DNA of 64,000 nt from Desulfobacca_B sp046538075. GTDB lineage: Bacteria; Desulfobacterota; Desulfobaccia; Desulfobaccales; Desulfobaccaceae. The notes beneath the pieces are model-generated. The model was not told where the DNA came from. It ran no database searches and was given only the letters and a program-made list of their open reading frames with translations. How positions within the stretch are numbered: the stretch's first letter is position 1; every line of letters begins with the position of its first letter. The stretch lies in the NCBI GenBank assembly GCA_046538075.1, contig JBKHJN010000010.1, positions 1-64,000 of the forward strand. Direction: 5' to 3'. Below are positions 43,177 to 52,714 of the stretch, one piece after another. Both the position numbers and the translations under genes were made by a program.

Positions 43177-43835
43177 TCTGGCGCCAGGGTCGCATCTGGG
43201 ATATTCTGCTATTAGGGGCCAATGCCCTGTTGCTGGTTGCCATCATCGGCGTCTGGGGCGGTGAAGCCACCGTGCCGGCCAAGGTCAAGGCCAAGGCCGG
43301 ACTGGCGGTCCCCCAGGTTCCAATTTTGGCCGACAAGCAGCCGCTAGCTGCTTTTCAGATCGTCCAAACCAAAGATCTGTTCAGTCCCCAACGCCTGGCG
43401 TTCCAGCTCTCCCCCGATCCCAGCCAGGGCCAGGACACCCTGGAAGGCGGCAAGCTCCAGGGGATTATCATCATCGGCCAGGAAAAGGCGGCGATCATCA
43501 GCCAGCCGGCTTCGGGGGGGCAACCCCAGGTGCAAGTGCTGCATCAGGGTGAGGAATGGCGAGGCTTCAAAGTGGTGGAGATTTGCCAGGAAGCGGTCCT
43601 CTTTCAGGGCAAAGGGATTAGCAAAACCCTAACCTTCCCCACCCCGCTGAACCAGCCCCCGGTTTCGGCCCTGAGAGGAGATACTGACCAAGAGATGCAG
43701 GGATCGGAAATGGCCCCGGAGGAGGCAGTGGAACCGGAGGTCCCCCCCGAGGACATGGTGGAAGAAGAAACTTATCAGGAGGAAATACCTCCAGAAGAAA
43801 TGTACGAGGAAGAAGTGATCGAGGAATCGATTTAA
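43173..43835 (+). CDS. gspC: Type II secretion protein GspC-like
   Basis: A 220-aa protein with an N-terminal membrane segment (ILLLGANALLLVAIIGVWG) and a GspC homology-region domain (KLQGIIIIGQEKAAIISQ, VQVLHQGEEWRGFKVVEI), which connects the inner platform to the secretin. No PDZ domain follows. Instead the last 50 residues are almost all acidic and proline-rich (VPPEDMVEEETYQEE). Its place after gspM and before gspD is unusual compared with the common order C-D-E-F. Confidence 0.78.
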   Translation: MIWRQGRIWDILLLGANALLLVAIIGVWGGEATVPAKVKAKAGLAVPQVPILADKQPLAAFQIVQTKDLFSPQRLAFQLSPDPSQGQDTLEGGKLQGIIIIGQEKAAIISQPASGGQPQVQVLHQGEEWRGFKVVEICQEAVLFQGKGISKTLTFPTPLNQPPVSALRGDTDQEMQGSEMAPEEAVEPEVPPEDMVEEETYQEEIPPEEMYEEEVIEESI

Positions 43836-43903
43836 CCTTAATTGTCGAACTCTGATAACCGTTGTTTTAGAGGTTGATCTATCCAGAAATAAAAGTTGAT
43901 AAA

Positions 43904-46186
43904 ATGGTTGCTTGGCCTATTCGGATACTGATCGGCTTGTTGCTCTTGGGTCTGGCCGGATGCGCCGCATCACCAGAGCCGACTCCTTCTCCGGGCATCT
44001 TTCCCAGACAGGTGCCGGTGCGGGTATCCTCCGGCGCGGCACCCCCTCCCTCTGCGGCCCCGGACTCCGAACCCAGCGAACCGCCAGCTTCGCTCCGGGA
44101 TGAGCAATTTCTGCAGGACTATGCCCGAGCCCTCAAGCAAATTCAACCGATTCAGCGTCCGCCACGCAAAGACGAGAAGATCTTTCCGATTGACCTCAAT
44201 CTCAAAAACGCTGATCTGGTGGAAACAATCGGGGTATTGGCGGATACCCTGGGAATCAACTATTTAATTGATCCCCGGGTCAAAGGCAAAGCCAGCGTTA
44301 GAGCCACTGGTAAGCTGAGTCAGAGCGAACTGTTGTCCATCATGGAAACCCTGCTGATAGTGAATGGGGCGGCGTTGATCAAAGACGCCAAGGTTTATAA
44401 GATCGTGCCGGCAGACAAGGTGGGGACCCAGGCCTTGCCGGTCTATACCCGGGGGATTCCGCCGACTGGGATGGCGGTCCAGGTGGTTTTTCTCGAGCAG
44501 ACCGCGGCCAAAGAGATGATGCCGGTCTTGAAGCCGTTAATGTCTCCGGGCGGAGCCATCTCTGAAGCCGCCAACAATTCCCTGGTACTGGTCGATTACC
44601 CTGCCAACCTGGAAAAGCTGCTGAATCTGATCCACCTGATCGATACCCGCAGTCTGGCCCAAACCCAGATTCAAATTGCCAGGGTGGATAATACTTCCCC
44701 CAAGGATCTGATTAGCGAGTTGGAAGTTATCTTTTCCGCTTATGGAGCCTTAGCCCCCAAGGAGAAATTTGGCGTGGGCTTCCTGCCGGTGCCCCGGCTT
44801 AATTCCATCCTGGTCCTGGCCGGCTCCCAGACCTTGATGGATCGGGCCCTGTATTGGATCCGTCAGTTGGATCTGAAAACCGACATGTTGGCCGACATCC
44901 ATGTTTACCATGTAGAGAATTATAAGGCCCGAAACCTGGCCAACCTCCTAACCCAGGTATATGGCGGCAAGCCCTTAGCCCCGGAGGTAGAAGAGGTCGA
45001 ACCTGAGAGCGCCCGCCCCAGTTTTTTGGGGGGGCCTGGGACTGCCGGGGAAGGAGGTCTCGGAACCACCATCATGGGCGGCACCAGGACTTCAGGTGTG
45101 GGGCAGTCAGGCAGCGGCCTCAGCGGTACCGGAGGAATGCGCGGCTTAGGCGAAAGCCTGCCGGAAGAACAGAAGGAAAGAGCCGTTCCCCTGGCCGAGG
45201 CCGCGGAGGTTTCTCCTAAGGAAGGCATCCGCATCATCCCCGACGAAGAAAACAACCTCCTGGTAATCGTGGCTCCGCCCCATGAATGGCGGGTTATCTC
45301 CCAACTCTTGCAGCGCCTGGATCTGATGCCGCGCCAGGTGCTGAACGAGATCCTGATCGCCGAAGTGCGGCTTACCGGGGACCTCAAGTACGGCGTGGAG
45401 TGGTTTTTGAACTCCCAGATGGTCACTTCTGGAGACGAAGAAGGCGGAGAGGCTAAGTCCACTCTAAATATCTTGGAAGGGCCTTCCGCCGCCTTTTCCC
45501 AGGCCCTGGGTGGCTTTACCTTTGCAGTTCGAGATGCCGCCAACGAATTCCGGGGCCTGATCAATATGCTGGCCACCGAGGGTAAAGTCAACATCCTGGC
45601 CTCGCCGCATATCATGGCGGCCAACAACCAGGAAGCCCGCATTCAGATCGGCCAGGATGTTCCCATTTTGACATCCCAATCGGTCCCCCTGGTCAGCCAG
45701 ACAACGTCGCTCGAGACCCAGACGGTGGAATACCGCAGTACCGGCATTATCATGCTGGTAAAACCCCAGATCAATGCCAAGGGCCTGGTGACCCTGGATA
45801 TCACCCAGGAGGTGAGCGCCGCGGTGCCCACGACCACCGGGGTGGAAGACAGTCCTACCTTTACCATCCGGACCGCCAAGACTTCGCTGATTACTGGGGA
45901 CAACCAGACCATCGTCCTGGGCGGCTTAATCCGAGAGGATGTGACCCGGACCGCCGCCGGCGTCCCGGGCCTGCGCAAGATCCCCTTGTTAGGGGCATTG
46001 TTTGGCAATGAAGGGGTAAAAAGAGAAAAGACCGAGCTCCTGGTGCTGATCACCCCCCACATCGTCTCCAGCCTGGAAGACGGGGCCCGTATCACTAATG
46101 AGGTTAAGGACCGTATTACTCTGGAAGAATTAAGGCCGGAATGGCAGAAGGAAGCCCAACCTCCTACCTACCCGGGTCCGCAATGA
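43904..46186 (+). CDS. gspD: Type II secretion secretin GspD
   Basis: A 760-aa secretin that forms the outer-membrane channel. ATG at 43904 gives a lipoprotein signal (LIGLLLLGLAGC), so the N-terminus is probably lipid-anchored, which may bypass a separate pilotin; a TTG at 43874 would add 10 residues. N0 (FPIDLNLKNADLVETIGVLA) and N1-N3 repeats follow, then a Gly-rich linker near 390-420 and the secretin domain with VNILASPHIMAANNQEARI, VPGLRKIPLLGALFGNEG and ELLVLITPHIV. Last gsp gene on this strand. Confidence 0.93.
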   Translation: MVAWPIRILIGLLLLGLAGCAASPEPTPSPGIFPRQVPVRVSSGAAPPPSAAPDSEPSEPPASLRDEQFLQDYARALKQIQPIQRPPRKDEKIFPIDLNLKNADLVETIGVLADTLGINYLIDPRVKGKASVRATGKLSQSELLSIMETLLIVNGAALIKDAKVYKIVPADKVGTQALPVYTRGIPPTGMAVQVVFLEQTAAKEMMPVLKPLMSPGGAISEAANNSLVLVDYPANLEKLLNLIHLIDTRSLAQTQIQIARVDNTSPKDLISELEVIFSAYGALAPKEKFGVGFLPVPRLNSILVLAGSQTLMDRALYWIRQLDLKTDMLADIHVYHVENYKARNLANLLTQVYGGKPLAPEVEEVEPESARPSFLGGPGTAGEGGLGTTIMGGTRTSGVGQSGSGLSGTGGMRGLGESLPEEQKERAVPLAEAAEVSPKEGIRIIPDEENNLLVIVAPPHEWRVISQLLQRLDLMPRQVLNEILIAEVRLTGDLKYGVEWFLNSQMVTSGDEEGGEAKSTLNILEGPSAAFSQALGGFTFAVRDAANEFRGLINMLATEGKVNILASPHIMAANNQEARIQIGQDVPILTSQSVPLVSQTTSLETQTVEYRSTGIIMLVKPQINAKGLVTLDITQEVSAAVPTTTGVEDSPTFTIRTAKTSLITGDNQTIVLGGLIREDVTRTAAGVPGLRKIPLLGALFGNEGVKREKTELLVLITPHIVSSLEDGARITNEVKDRITLEELRPEWQKEAQPPTYPGPQ

Positions 46187-46329
46187 GATAGTGGGAGGCC
46201 ATTGTTGACCACAAAGATAATGATAAGGGCGCTGATTAATCAAAGCGCCATAGGTTTTGGCATTGAAAACGGATGAAAAAATTGTTATTTAAAAATTATC
46301 GGTAACCCGCCCCACCAGGAGAAGCACCC

Positions 46330-46650
46330 ATGAGCCGAATATTGGTAGTAGTTATGCTGATAGTAGTAATGACGGTAAGCAGCGGCATTGCCGCGGCGCA
46401 AAGTTACTCGCAGAGCCGACCCAGCCCGGAGGTTATGTTCTTTGATGGCTTAGTGGGACGGCCGCTGGGGGTGGCAGCTACTGCGGTCGGATGTGCCACC
46501 CTGGTAGCTACCCTACCCTTCACCCTGCCTTCCGGCAGTACCGGTCAGGCGGCCCGCGGACTGGTGCGGGAGCCCGCCGCCTGGACCTTTGGCCGCCCTT
46601 TAGGCCAGAACTATATGTACCAGCGTAACCAAAGGTTCTGGCTACCCTGA
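46330..46650 (+). CDS. Small exported protein of unknown function
   Basis: A 106-aa protein with a clear signal peptide (ILVVVMLIVVMTVSSGIAAAQ, probably cut after AAA). The rest has a glycine- and alanine-rich hydrophobic stretch (GRPLGVAATAVGCATLVATL) and an end RNQRFWLP. It resembles short periplasmic or outer-membrane proteins with a glycine-zipper-like helix seen in deltaproteobacteria, without an assigned role. ATG 46330 has AGGAG 9 bases upstream. It follows gspD by about 140 bases. Confidence 0.7.
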   Translation: MSRILVVVMLIVVMTVSSGIAAAQSYSQSRPSPEVMFFDGLVGRPLGVAATAVGCATLVATLPFTLPSGSTGQAARGLVREPAAWTFGRPLGQNYMYQRNQRFWLP

Positions 46651-46693
46651 ACTTTAGGCGGTGCATAAGGAGGGCAAGACCCGGACCCCGGGG

Positions 46694-47449
46694 CTAGTAG
46701 GGCAGCAGCCTCGAGAGTAGCGGACCGGCGAGGAGGTAAAACAAAGCCGCTGACCCCAGGAAAGGGCCGAAGGGGATCGGCGTTAAGCGCCCCTGGCCGC
46801 TCTCCCGGGCCAACCGCAACCCGTACAGACTCCCCAGTCCAGCGCTGACCAAAAGCACTACCGGCAGCGATTTCGGCCCCAAGAAGGCCCCGATCAGGGC
46901 CAGCAGTTTGACGTCCCCGCCGCCCAAGCCTTGGCGGCCGGTGGCTTTCTCATAAACCCATCGGATGGTTTGGAAGAAGATGGCGCCTAAGGCCGCCCCG
47001 GCCAACGCCTGGCTAAAGGAAAGGTGGGGCAGGATCAGGGCCCCGATCAGCCCCAGAACAATGCCGGGCAGAGTGATGATATCGGGGAGCCACCGATGTT
47101 CTACATCCAAGCCGGTCAGGGCCACCAGGGCAGCAGCAAACGGCCCATAGGCGATTAGCACCGGGTCAGCCGGAAACCGGGCCCACAGCCCCAGGGCCAG
47201 CAGTCCACCGGCCAGTTCTACGGCGGGATAACGCCCGGGAATTTTAGCCTGACAGAATCGGCATCTGCCCTTCAGCCAGAAAAAACTGATAATCGGCAGG
47301 TTGTCATACCAGGGTATAGGGTGGCGGCATTGTGGACAGCGGGACCGTCCAGCCAACACCGGTTCCCCCTGGGGCAGCCGGGTGATTACTACATTAAGGA
47401 AACTTCCCAGGGCCAGTCCCACCAGAACAGCCAGAATATAACCGACCAT
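46694..47449 (-). CDS. pilD: Prepilin peptidase/N-methyltransferase (GspO/PilD type)
   Basis: A 251-aa polytopic inner-membrane aspartic protease that cuts and N-methylates prepilins such as GspG-K. Features: a zinc-binding loop with CPQCRHPIPWYDNLP and CRFCQAKIPGRYP, the first catalytic aspartate in LTGLDVEHRWLPD and the second in LGGGDVKLLALIG. It is encoded on the opposite strand, convergent with the gsp operon. Either the type II system or a pilus could use it. Confidence 0.93.
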   Translation of the reverse strand: MVGYILAVLVGLALGSFLNVVITRLPQGEPVLAGRSRCPQCRHPIPWYDNLPIISFFWLKGRCRFCQAKIPGRYPAVELAGGLLALGLWARFPADPVLIAYGPFAAALVALTGLDVEHRWLPDIITLPGIVLGLIGALILPHLSFSQALAGAALGAIFFQTIRWVYEKATGRQGLGGGDVKLLALIGAFLGPKSLPVVLLVSAGLGSLYGLRLARESGQGRLTPIPFGPFLGSAALFYLLAGPLLSRLLPY

Positions 47450-47488
47450 CAGGCTAGTCCCGACCGGGTCGGCAACCGCCGGCCCAGG

Positions 47489-47905
47489 TTACTCGGTCCC
47501 GAATTCAATCCTGGTTACCTTGGCCAGCAGCATATTCCAGTAGCCCAGATCGGTGTTGCCTTCCAGCACACAATTGGTTGCCACCTCCACGTGAAGGGCT
47601 TCCCCCGAGGTCAAGACGATTTTAGCCGGGCGGTAATCATCCTGAATCGGGCCGGTGAACTCCAGGCTTTGCATCAGGGCCAAGGGCATCCAGGTATTGG
47701 CCTTTCCCTTTTTCACCCGGAGTTCCTGGCGGGTCCCCGGAAGCCTCAGATAGCGCACATAATAGGCCACGCCATCCTCAGTGATGACCACGCTGGGCCA
47801 GGTAAGCGGGGCTGGCACCATCTGCGGGGCACAAGCAGCCCCCAACCAGAGTACCAGTCCGATCAGCCAGATTTTTTGCCGCAATACCGGGCAGATGTTT
47901 TCCAT
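47489..47905 (-). CDS. Putative lipoprotein of unknown function
   Basis: A 138-aa protein with a lipoprotein signal (IGLVLWLGAACAPQ, lipobox cysteine near residue 25) and a beta-rich body of about 110 residues (SVVITEDGVAYYVRYLRLPG, AKIVLTSGEALHVEV). It probably faces the periplasm or outer membrane. I do not recognise the family. It lies upstream of the prepilin peptidase on the same strand with a 39-base gap. Confidence 0.65.
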   Translation of the reverse strand: MENICPVLRQKIWLIGLVLWLGAACAPQMVPAPLTWPSVVITEDGVAYYVRYLRLPGTRQELRVKKGKANTWMPLALMQSLEFTGPIQDDYRPAKIVLTSGEALHVEVATNCVLEGNTDLGYWNMLLAKVTRIEFGTE

Positions 47906-48162
47906 ATCTCGATTTTCTCAACAAGGTGTTCCTCTACTATACAAACAAACCGGTAAATTGAGCAATTAATTTTCACCCTCCTTTGCTTTAAGCGGATTTA
48001 CCTGCTATTCTGGAGACAGGGCCCCACCCTGATTGCCATATATTTCCCTTGAATCAAGAATTATTCTGGGCTAAATTAACTTATCCCAAAAATAAGCGAC
48101 CTGCCTATTAACTTTAAATTTAGCAGAACATCGAACCGAAGCGGATTCTACTGGGAGAAACT

Positions 48163-49605
48163 ATGAAGCGTTATCAAAATGCAAAATGGACCCGCGCCAT
48201 GGCCTTGTCGCTGGATTATAATTATGCCATGGCCGACCTTGTGGGAGCAGCCAATGGCTTGCGAGCCGAGGAACTGGAGGAATTGACCCCGCGCATTCAA
48301 GAACTGGACCAGGATTTAAAAAGCCGCCGCCAACAGGGGGAGCTGGCCTTTTATGAGCTGCCTTACCGGCAGGAGACCATCACCGAGGTCAACAGCCTGG
48401 CCAAGCCCCTATTGGAGTGGTTCTGGGATTTTATTGTCCTGGGGATCGGGGGCTCAGCCCTGGGGGCCCGGGCCCTGCATCAGGCCCTGTGCCACCCACA
48501 ATTTAATCTGCTGCCCCTGGCCCGGCGGCAACATAAACCGCGGTTGATGGTGGCCGATAATATCGATCCGGACGGCTTTTACGGCCTCTTGGACGCGGTG
48601 GATTTGCGTCGCACGGTGTTTAATGTTATATCTAAATCAGGCAGCACGGCTGAAACCCTGAGCCAGTTCCTGTTTGTTTACGGGATGTTAAAAGGTCGGC
48701 TAGGGGCCGAGCGCGCCCGGGACCGGATAGTGGTGACCACTGACCCAGAGCAGGGCAACCTGCGCCGTCTGGCACAATCGGAAGGATTTAGAAGCCTGTC
48801 TATTCCTCCCGAGGTCGGAGGGCGGTTTTCAATCTTTACCGCGGTGGGCCTGTTCCCGGCCGCCATGGTGGGGATTGATCTAGATGAATTAATGGCCGGG
48901 GCCCGGTTTATGGATGTGCGCCTCAAAGAGGGAGAATTCCAAAACAACCTGGCTTATCGCCTGGCAGCTATCTATTATCTCTTTTATACTCGCAAGAATC
49001 GGCCGATCCAGGTACTCATGCCCTACGCCTCGTCATTAGCCGGAATGGCGGAATGGTTCTGCCAGCTCTGGGCCGAAAGTTTAGGGAAAAAATATGACCT
49101 GCAAGGCCAGGTAGTCAACGTCGGCCCTACCCCGGTGCGGGCCGTGGGAGCCACGGACCAGCATTCGCAACTGCAGCTCTATATTGAAGGTCCCTTCGAC
49201 AAGTTGATAACCTTCCTGGAAGTGGACAACTTTCAACATCAGGTGGCGCTTCCCTCCCCCTTCCCGGACCTTGAAGGCCTGAGTTATCTGGGCGGACATT
49301 CCTTGAATGAATTAATCAAAGCTGAGAAAACCGCCACCGCTTTCAATCTCATGCGCAATGGACGCCCCAACCTGACTATACGGCTCCCTGAGGTCAATGC
49401 CTTTACCATCGGACAACTGCTCATGTTGTTTGAAGTGATGACCGTAAGCTTAGGGGGATTGTTGGGGGTTAATCCTTTAGACCAGCCCGGTGTCGAAGGG
49501 GGCAAGCATACTACCTACGGTCTGATGGGGCGGCCGGGATATGAACAGTATCGACAGCAACTGGAGGATGCCCTACCCTTCCAGGAACAATACCAGATCA
49601 CTTGA
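48163..49605 (+). CDS. pgi: Glucose-6-phosphate isomerase
   Basis: Interconverts glucose-6-phosphate and fructose-6-phosphate. The 480-aa protein has the phosphate-binding motif VLGIGGSALGARALH, SKSGSTAETLSQF and the catalytic glutamate and histidine regions (VGGRFSIFTAVGLFPAAMVG and TDQHSQLQLYIEGPFD). The C-terminal lysine region is QLLMLFEVMTVSLGGLLGVNPLDQPGVEGGKHTTYGLMG-like, and within it GVEGGK carries the catalytic Lys. GGGAGAA precedes the ATG. 12 bases separate it from the kinase gene. Confidence 0.94.
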   Translation: MKRYQNAKWTRAMALSLDYNYAMADLVGAANGLRAEELEELTPRIQELDQDLKSRRQQGELAFYELPYRQETITEVNSLAKPLLEWFWDFIVLGIGGSALGARALHQALCHPQFNLLPLARRQHKPRLMVADNIDPDGFYGLLDAVDLRRTVFNVISKSGSTAETLSQFLFVYGMLKGRLGAERARDRIVVTTDPEQGNLRRLAQSEGFRSLSIPPEVGGRFSIFTAVGLFPAAMVGIDLDELMAGARFMDVRLKEGEFQNNLAYRLAAIYYLFYTRKNRPIQVLMPYASSLAGMAEWFCQLWAESLGKKYDLQGQVVNVGPTPVRAVGATDQHSQLQLYIEGPFDKLITFLEVDNFQHQVALPSPFPDLEGLSYLGGHSLNELIKAEKTATAFNLMRNGRPNLTIRLPEVNAFTIGQLLMLFEVMTVSLGGLLGVNPLDQPGVEGGKHTTYGLMGRPGYEQYRQQLEDALPFQEQYQIT

Positions 49606-49617
49606 CGACTTACCCTG

Positions 49618-51063
49618 ATGGCAATGTTTGAGCGGCTAAAATTCGTCTGGCGGCCTGACCGCCAGGATGTGGAAACCTTTCGACTGGTAAAGTTTTTCTC
49701 CTTTACCGGCTTCATGGTAATCCTGATTTTTACCCTGCTGCTCACTTTTTTGCTGGTCTATCGGGCTCAGAAGCTGGCCCTGAAAAAAAGCGAAGACTAC
49801 GCCATGCTGGTGGCGGCTAACCTAAACCACCAGGTTTTTCAGCAATTCCTCTTGCCGGTAGCCATCCGCTATCAGGGAAAAATTCAGATCAAAGATCCGG
49901 AACAGTTTGAACGGCTGGATGCGGTGGTGCGCCATACCATTCATGGCTTCAATATCAAGCAGGTAAACATTTATGATCAGGTCGGTACCCTTTCATACAG
50001 TACCGATGACATCCCCTTGGGGGAGGATTGCTATGATGTTCCTGAGGTCAAAAAAGCCTTATTAGGCCAATCCAGTCTGATTGCTCCGAACAGCCTCCTG
50101 GACCTGCTGCTCTTCCAATTGACCGCGTCTCAAAATCTCAAGACTTACATCCCCTTCCGATTAGAAAGAAAGTTAACACCGGAACTGGGGCCGGTGATTG
50201 GGGTGTTTGAAATAACCCAGGATATTTCTCAAGAACTGGCAGAAATCGGCTGGTTTCAGCTCTTTGTCATTATCACTCTGGTGGTAATCATGGGCCTGCT
50301 ATTTCTGATCCTGCGGCAGATCGTCAAAAAGGCCGAGATTATCCTGGAGCGCCGTCACGAAGAGCAGAAGGCCCTCTTAGCCCAGCTCAATCAGGCGGAA
50401 AAACTGGCTGCCCTGGGGGAAATGATCGCCGGGGTGGCCCACGAAATTCGCAATCCTTTAGGAATTATCAGTTCCACTGCGGAACTTTTGCGGCAGCGTC
50501 TGGCCAAATATGAACCCCAGGACCGACTGGCCCAGATCATTGTCGAGGAATCGAATCGACTCAATCAGACCGTTAATGAATTCCTCGATTTCGCCCGTCC
50601 CCGCGAGCCCAACCTGCGGCCCTGCAACCCGGAAGACATCCTGGAACGCAATCTAGAACTTCTCCAGCCCGAGATTGACAAATACCACATTGCGGTAGAC
50701 CGGCAGTATAGTCTGGACGGCTACCCGGTAACTGCGGACCCTGACCTGCTTTACCGGGCCTTTTTAAATATTCTGATCAACGCCATTCAGGCCCTGCCCG
50801 AGGGGGGTAAAATCACTGTTTCGACCAGATTGGGACCCGATAACCATGGGGCCCTGATCCAGGTGCAGGATACTGGCGAAGGCATTGAGGAAGAAACCCT
50901 CAAAAAGATCTTCAATCCTTTTTTTACTACCAAGGATATGGGCAGCGGTTTGGGTCTGTCGATAGTAAAAAGCATCATCGAAAGCCACCGCGGCACCATT
51001 AACATTGACAGTACCCCGGGCCAGGGAACCACTGTCAGCATCATGCTGCCCGATGTGGATTAG
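49618..51063 (+). CDS. Membrane sensor histidine kinase, NtrB/ZraS-like
   Basis: A 481-aa sensor kinase. One membrane segment (VILIFTLLLTFLLVY, about 37-57) and a second (FVIITLVVIMGLLFLILRQ, about 215-235) enclose a periplasmic sensor domain. HisKA carries phospho-accepting His275 in GVAHEIRNPLGI. The HATPase domain has NILINAIQALPEGG (N box), QVQDTGEGIEEE (G1) and GSGLGLSIV (G2). No HAMP or PAS is seen. Its likely partner is the NtrC-type regulator 1.6 kb downstream. Confidence 0.9.
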   Translation: MAMFERLKFVWRPDRQDVETFRLVKFFSFTGFMVILIFTLLLTFLLVYRAQKLALKKSEDYAMLVAANLNHQVFQQFLLPVAIRYQGKIQIKDPEQFERLDAVVRHTIHGFNIKQVNIYDQVGTLSYSTDDIPLGEDCYDVPEVKKALLGQSSLIAPNSLLDLLLFQLTASQNLKTYIPFRLERKLTPELGPVIGVFEITQDISQELAEIGWFQLFVIITLVVIMGLLFLILRQIVKKAEIILERRHEEQKALLAQLNQAEKLAALGEMIAGVAHEIRNPLGIISSTAELLRQRLAKYEPQDRLAQIIVEESNRLNQTVNEFLDFARPREPNLRPCNPEDILERNLELLQPEIDKYHIAVDRQYSLDGYPVTADPDLLYRAFLNILINAIQALPEGGKITVSTRLGPDNHGALIQVQDTGEGIEEETLKKIFNPFFTTKDMGSGLGLSIVKSIIESHRGTINIDSTPGQGTTVSIMLPDVD

Positions 51064-51132
51064 ACCAAAGAATCCCCGCCAGCTGGCTGTCCTGGTCTTG
51101 TCCTCCGACCACTCAGCAGTTCCTGTTCCTTT

Positions 51133-52479
51133 ATGAATCCCCGGCGAGTAAGAGTTCTGAAAGCGGCTGAAATTAAACGCGGCCCGGTAATCTACTGGAT
51201 GAGCCGGGATCAGCGTCTCCATGACAATTGGGCCCTGCTCTTGGCTCAGGAACAGGCCTTAAAACGCCGCGCCCCGCTCTGGGTGGTTTTTTGCCTGGTG
51301 CCGCATTTCTTAAATGCCACCTTAAGACAGTACTCCTTTATGCTCCAGGGGCTTCAGGAACTGCAACAGAACCTCAAGGAATATAATATCCCTTTCTTTT
51401 TGATTACCGGAGCGCCGCCGACCGAAATTCCCAAATTTCTCCGCAAATATCAGGCCGGGTTGGTGGTCACCGATTTTGATCCGCTCCGCCTCAAACACCA
51501 GTGGAAAGCCGCGGTAGCCGAAGCCATTGATATTAGCTTCCTGGAAGTCGACGCCCATAATATTATCCCGGCCTGGATTGCCTCTCCTAAGCAAGAGTAT
51601 GCGGCCTATACTTTGCGGCCCAAAATTCACCGCGCCTTGCCGGAATTTTTGGAAGATTTTCCACCCCTGACCGAGCACCCCCCGACAGGAGCCCAAGACT
51701 GCCCGGAAGTCGATTGGCAACAGCTAATGGACCGCTTAGACCTTGACCGGCAGGTCCCAGCGGTTGACTGGCTTACCCCCGGGGAGAACGCAGCCCAACA
51801 GGTATGGTATGATTTTTGGCACCATCGCCTGCCGGACTACCATCGGCACCGCAACGACCCCAACCAGGCGGCGCAGTCAAACCTGTCGCCCTACCTCCAT
51901 TTCGGCCAGATCTCGGCCCAGCGGATTGCCTTGGAAGCGCAACCGGCGGACCTGGATGAGAAATCCAAGGAAGCCTTTTGGGAAGAACTCATTGTCCGGC
52001 GGGAACTTTCGGATAACTTCTGTCTTTATAATGCCCATTATGATTCTTTTGCCGGATTTCCACAATGGGCTCAGAAGACTCTTAAGGACCATCAATATGA
52101 TGCCCGGGAGCATCTTTACAGCCTGGCAGAATTCGAAGCTGGCCAGACCCATGATGATTTATGGAACGCGGCCCAACAGGAGATGGTTAAGACCGGCAAG
52201 ATGCATGGTTATATGAGGATGTACTGGGCCAAAAAGCTCCTGGAGTGGAGCGAATCGGTTGACCGGGCTCATGAAATCGCCATCTATCTTAATGACCGCT
52301 TCGAACTGGATGGCCGTGACCCTAACGGCTATACCGGGATTGCCTGGAGCCTGGGCGGGGTGCATGACCGGGCCTGGGGTGAGCGCCCGGTATTTGGCAA
52401 AATCCGCTACATGAGTTATAATGGCTGTAAAGCAAAATTCGATGTTAAAGCCTATATTAGAAAATATCATTCTGGTTGA
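51133..52479 (+). CDS. phr: Class II CPD photolyase
   Basis: A 448-aa light-driven repair enzyme that splits cyclobutane pyrimidine dimers, using FAD. Class II features are in order: YWMSRDQRLHDNWALL at the start, DAHNIIPAWIASPKQEYAA, FWEELIVRRELSDNFCLYN with the class II arginine-rich FAD region, MHGYMRMYWAKKLLEW and DPNGYTGIAWSLGG. It is complete. It lies between the kinase and the response regulator and has its own translational start with no strong ribosome binding site visible. Confidence 0.93.
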   Translation: MNPRRVRVLKAAEIKRGPVIYWMSRDQRLHDNWALLLAQEQALKRRAPLWVVFCLVPHFLNATLRQYSFMLQGLQELQQNLKEYNIPFFLITGAPPTEIPKFLRKYQAGLVVTDFDPLRLKHQWKAAVAEAIDISFLEVDAHNIIPAWIASPKQEYAAYTLRPKIHRALPEFLEDFPPLTEHPPTGAQDCPEVDWQQLMDRLDLDRQVPAVDWLTPGENAAQQVWYDFWHHRLPDYHRHRNDPNQAAQSNLSPYLHFGQISAQRIALEAQPADLDEKSKEAFWEELIVRRELSDNFCLYNAHYDSFAGFPQWAQKTLKDHQYDAREHLYSLAEFEAGQTHDDLWNAAQQEMVKTGKMHGYMRMYWAKKLLEWSESVDRAHEIAIYLNDRFELDGRDPNGYTGIAWSLGGVHDRAWGERPVFGKIRYMSYNGCKAKFDVKAYIRKYHSG

Positions 52480-52535
52480 ACAGTAATTGATACGGGAGAA
52501 GCCGGCCCAACTCCAGAGATCCTGGTAAAATAGTA

Positions 52536-52605
52536 AAAGCCAACTAATATCGTGTTACTGGAGGCGATAAAGTCATGGTTAGGTCAAAATGGCCAAGTTG
52601 GCTTT
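52536..52605 (+). promoter_or_regulatory. Hairpin leader with 10-codon ORF before NtrC-type gene
   Basis: AAAGCCAACT and AGTTGGCTTT are perfect complementary arms 50 bases apart. Within and across the second arm an ATG at 52574 opens a 10-codon frame (MVRSKWPSWL, stop TAG) with GGAGG ten bases upstream. The regulator gene starts 110 bases further on. It may be a leader peptide or chance. Confidence 0.3.
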
Positions 52606-52635
52606 AGAGTTAACTATTAAGATGGGTTAATTGGT

Positions 52636-52648
52636 GGTGACGGTCACC
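52636..52648. promoter_or_regulatory. 13-bp palindrome, candidate operator
   Basis: GGTGAC-G-GTCACC is a perfect inverted repeat with one central base, about 67 bases before the response-regulator start. It could be bound by a dimeric regulator. Confidence 0.3.
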
Positions 52649-52714
52649 TTGAATTCAGAGCAATAATAATTTTCACCTATAATTAATTCTCAAACTAAAA
52701 TTTCCAGGTAAGTT

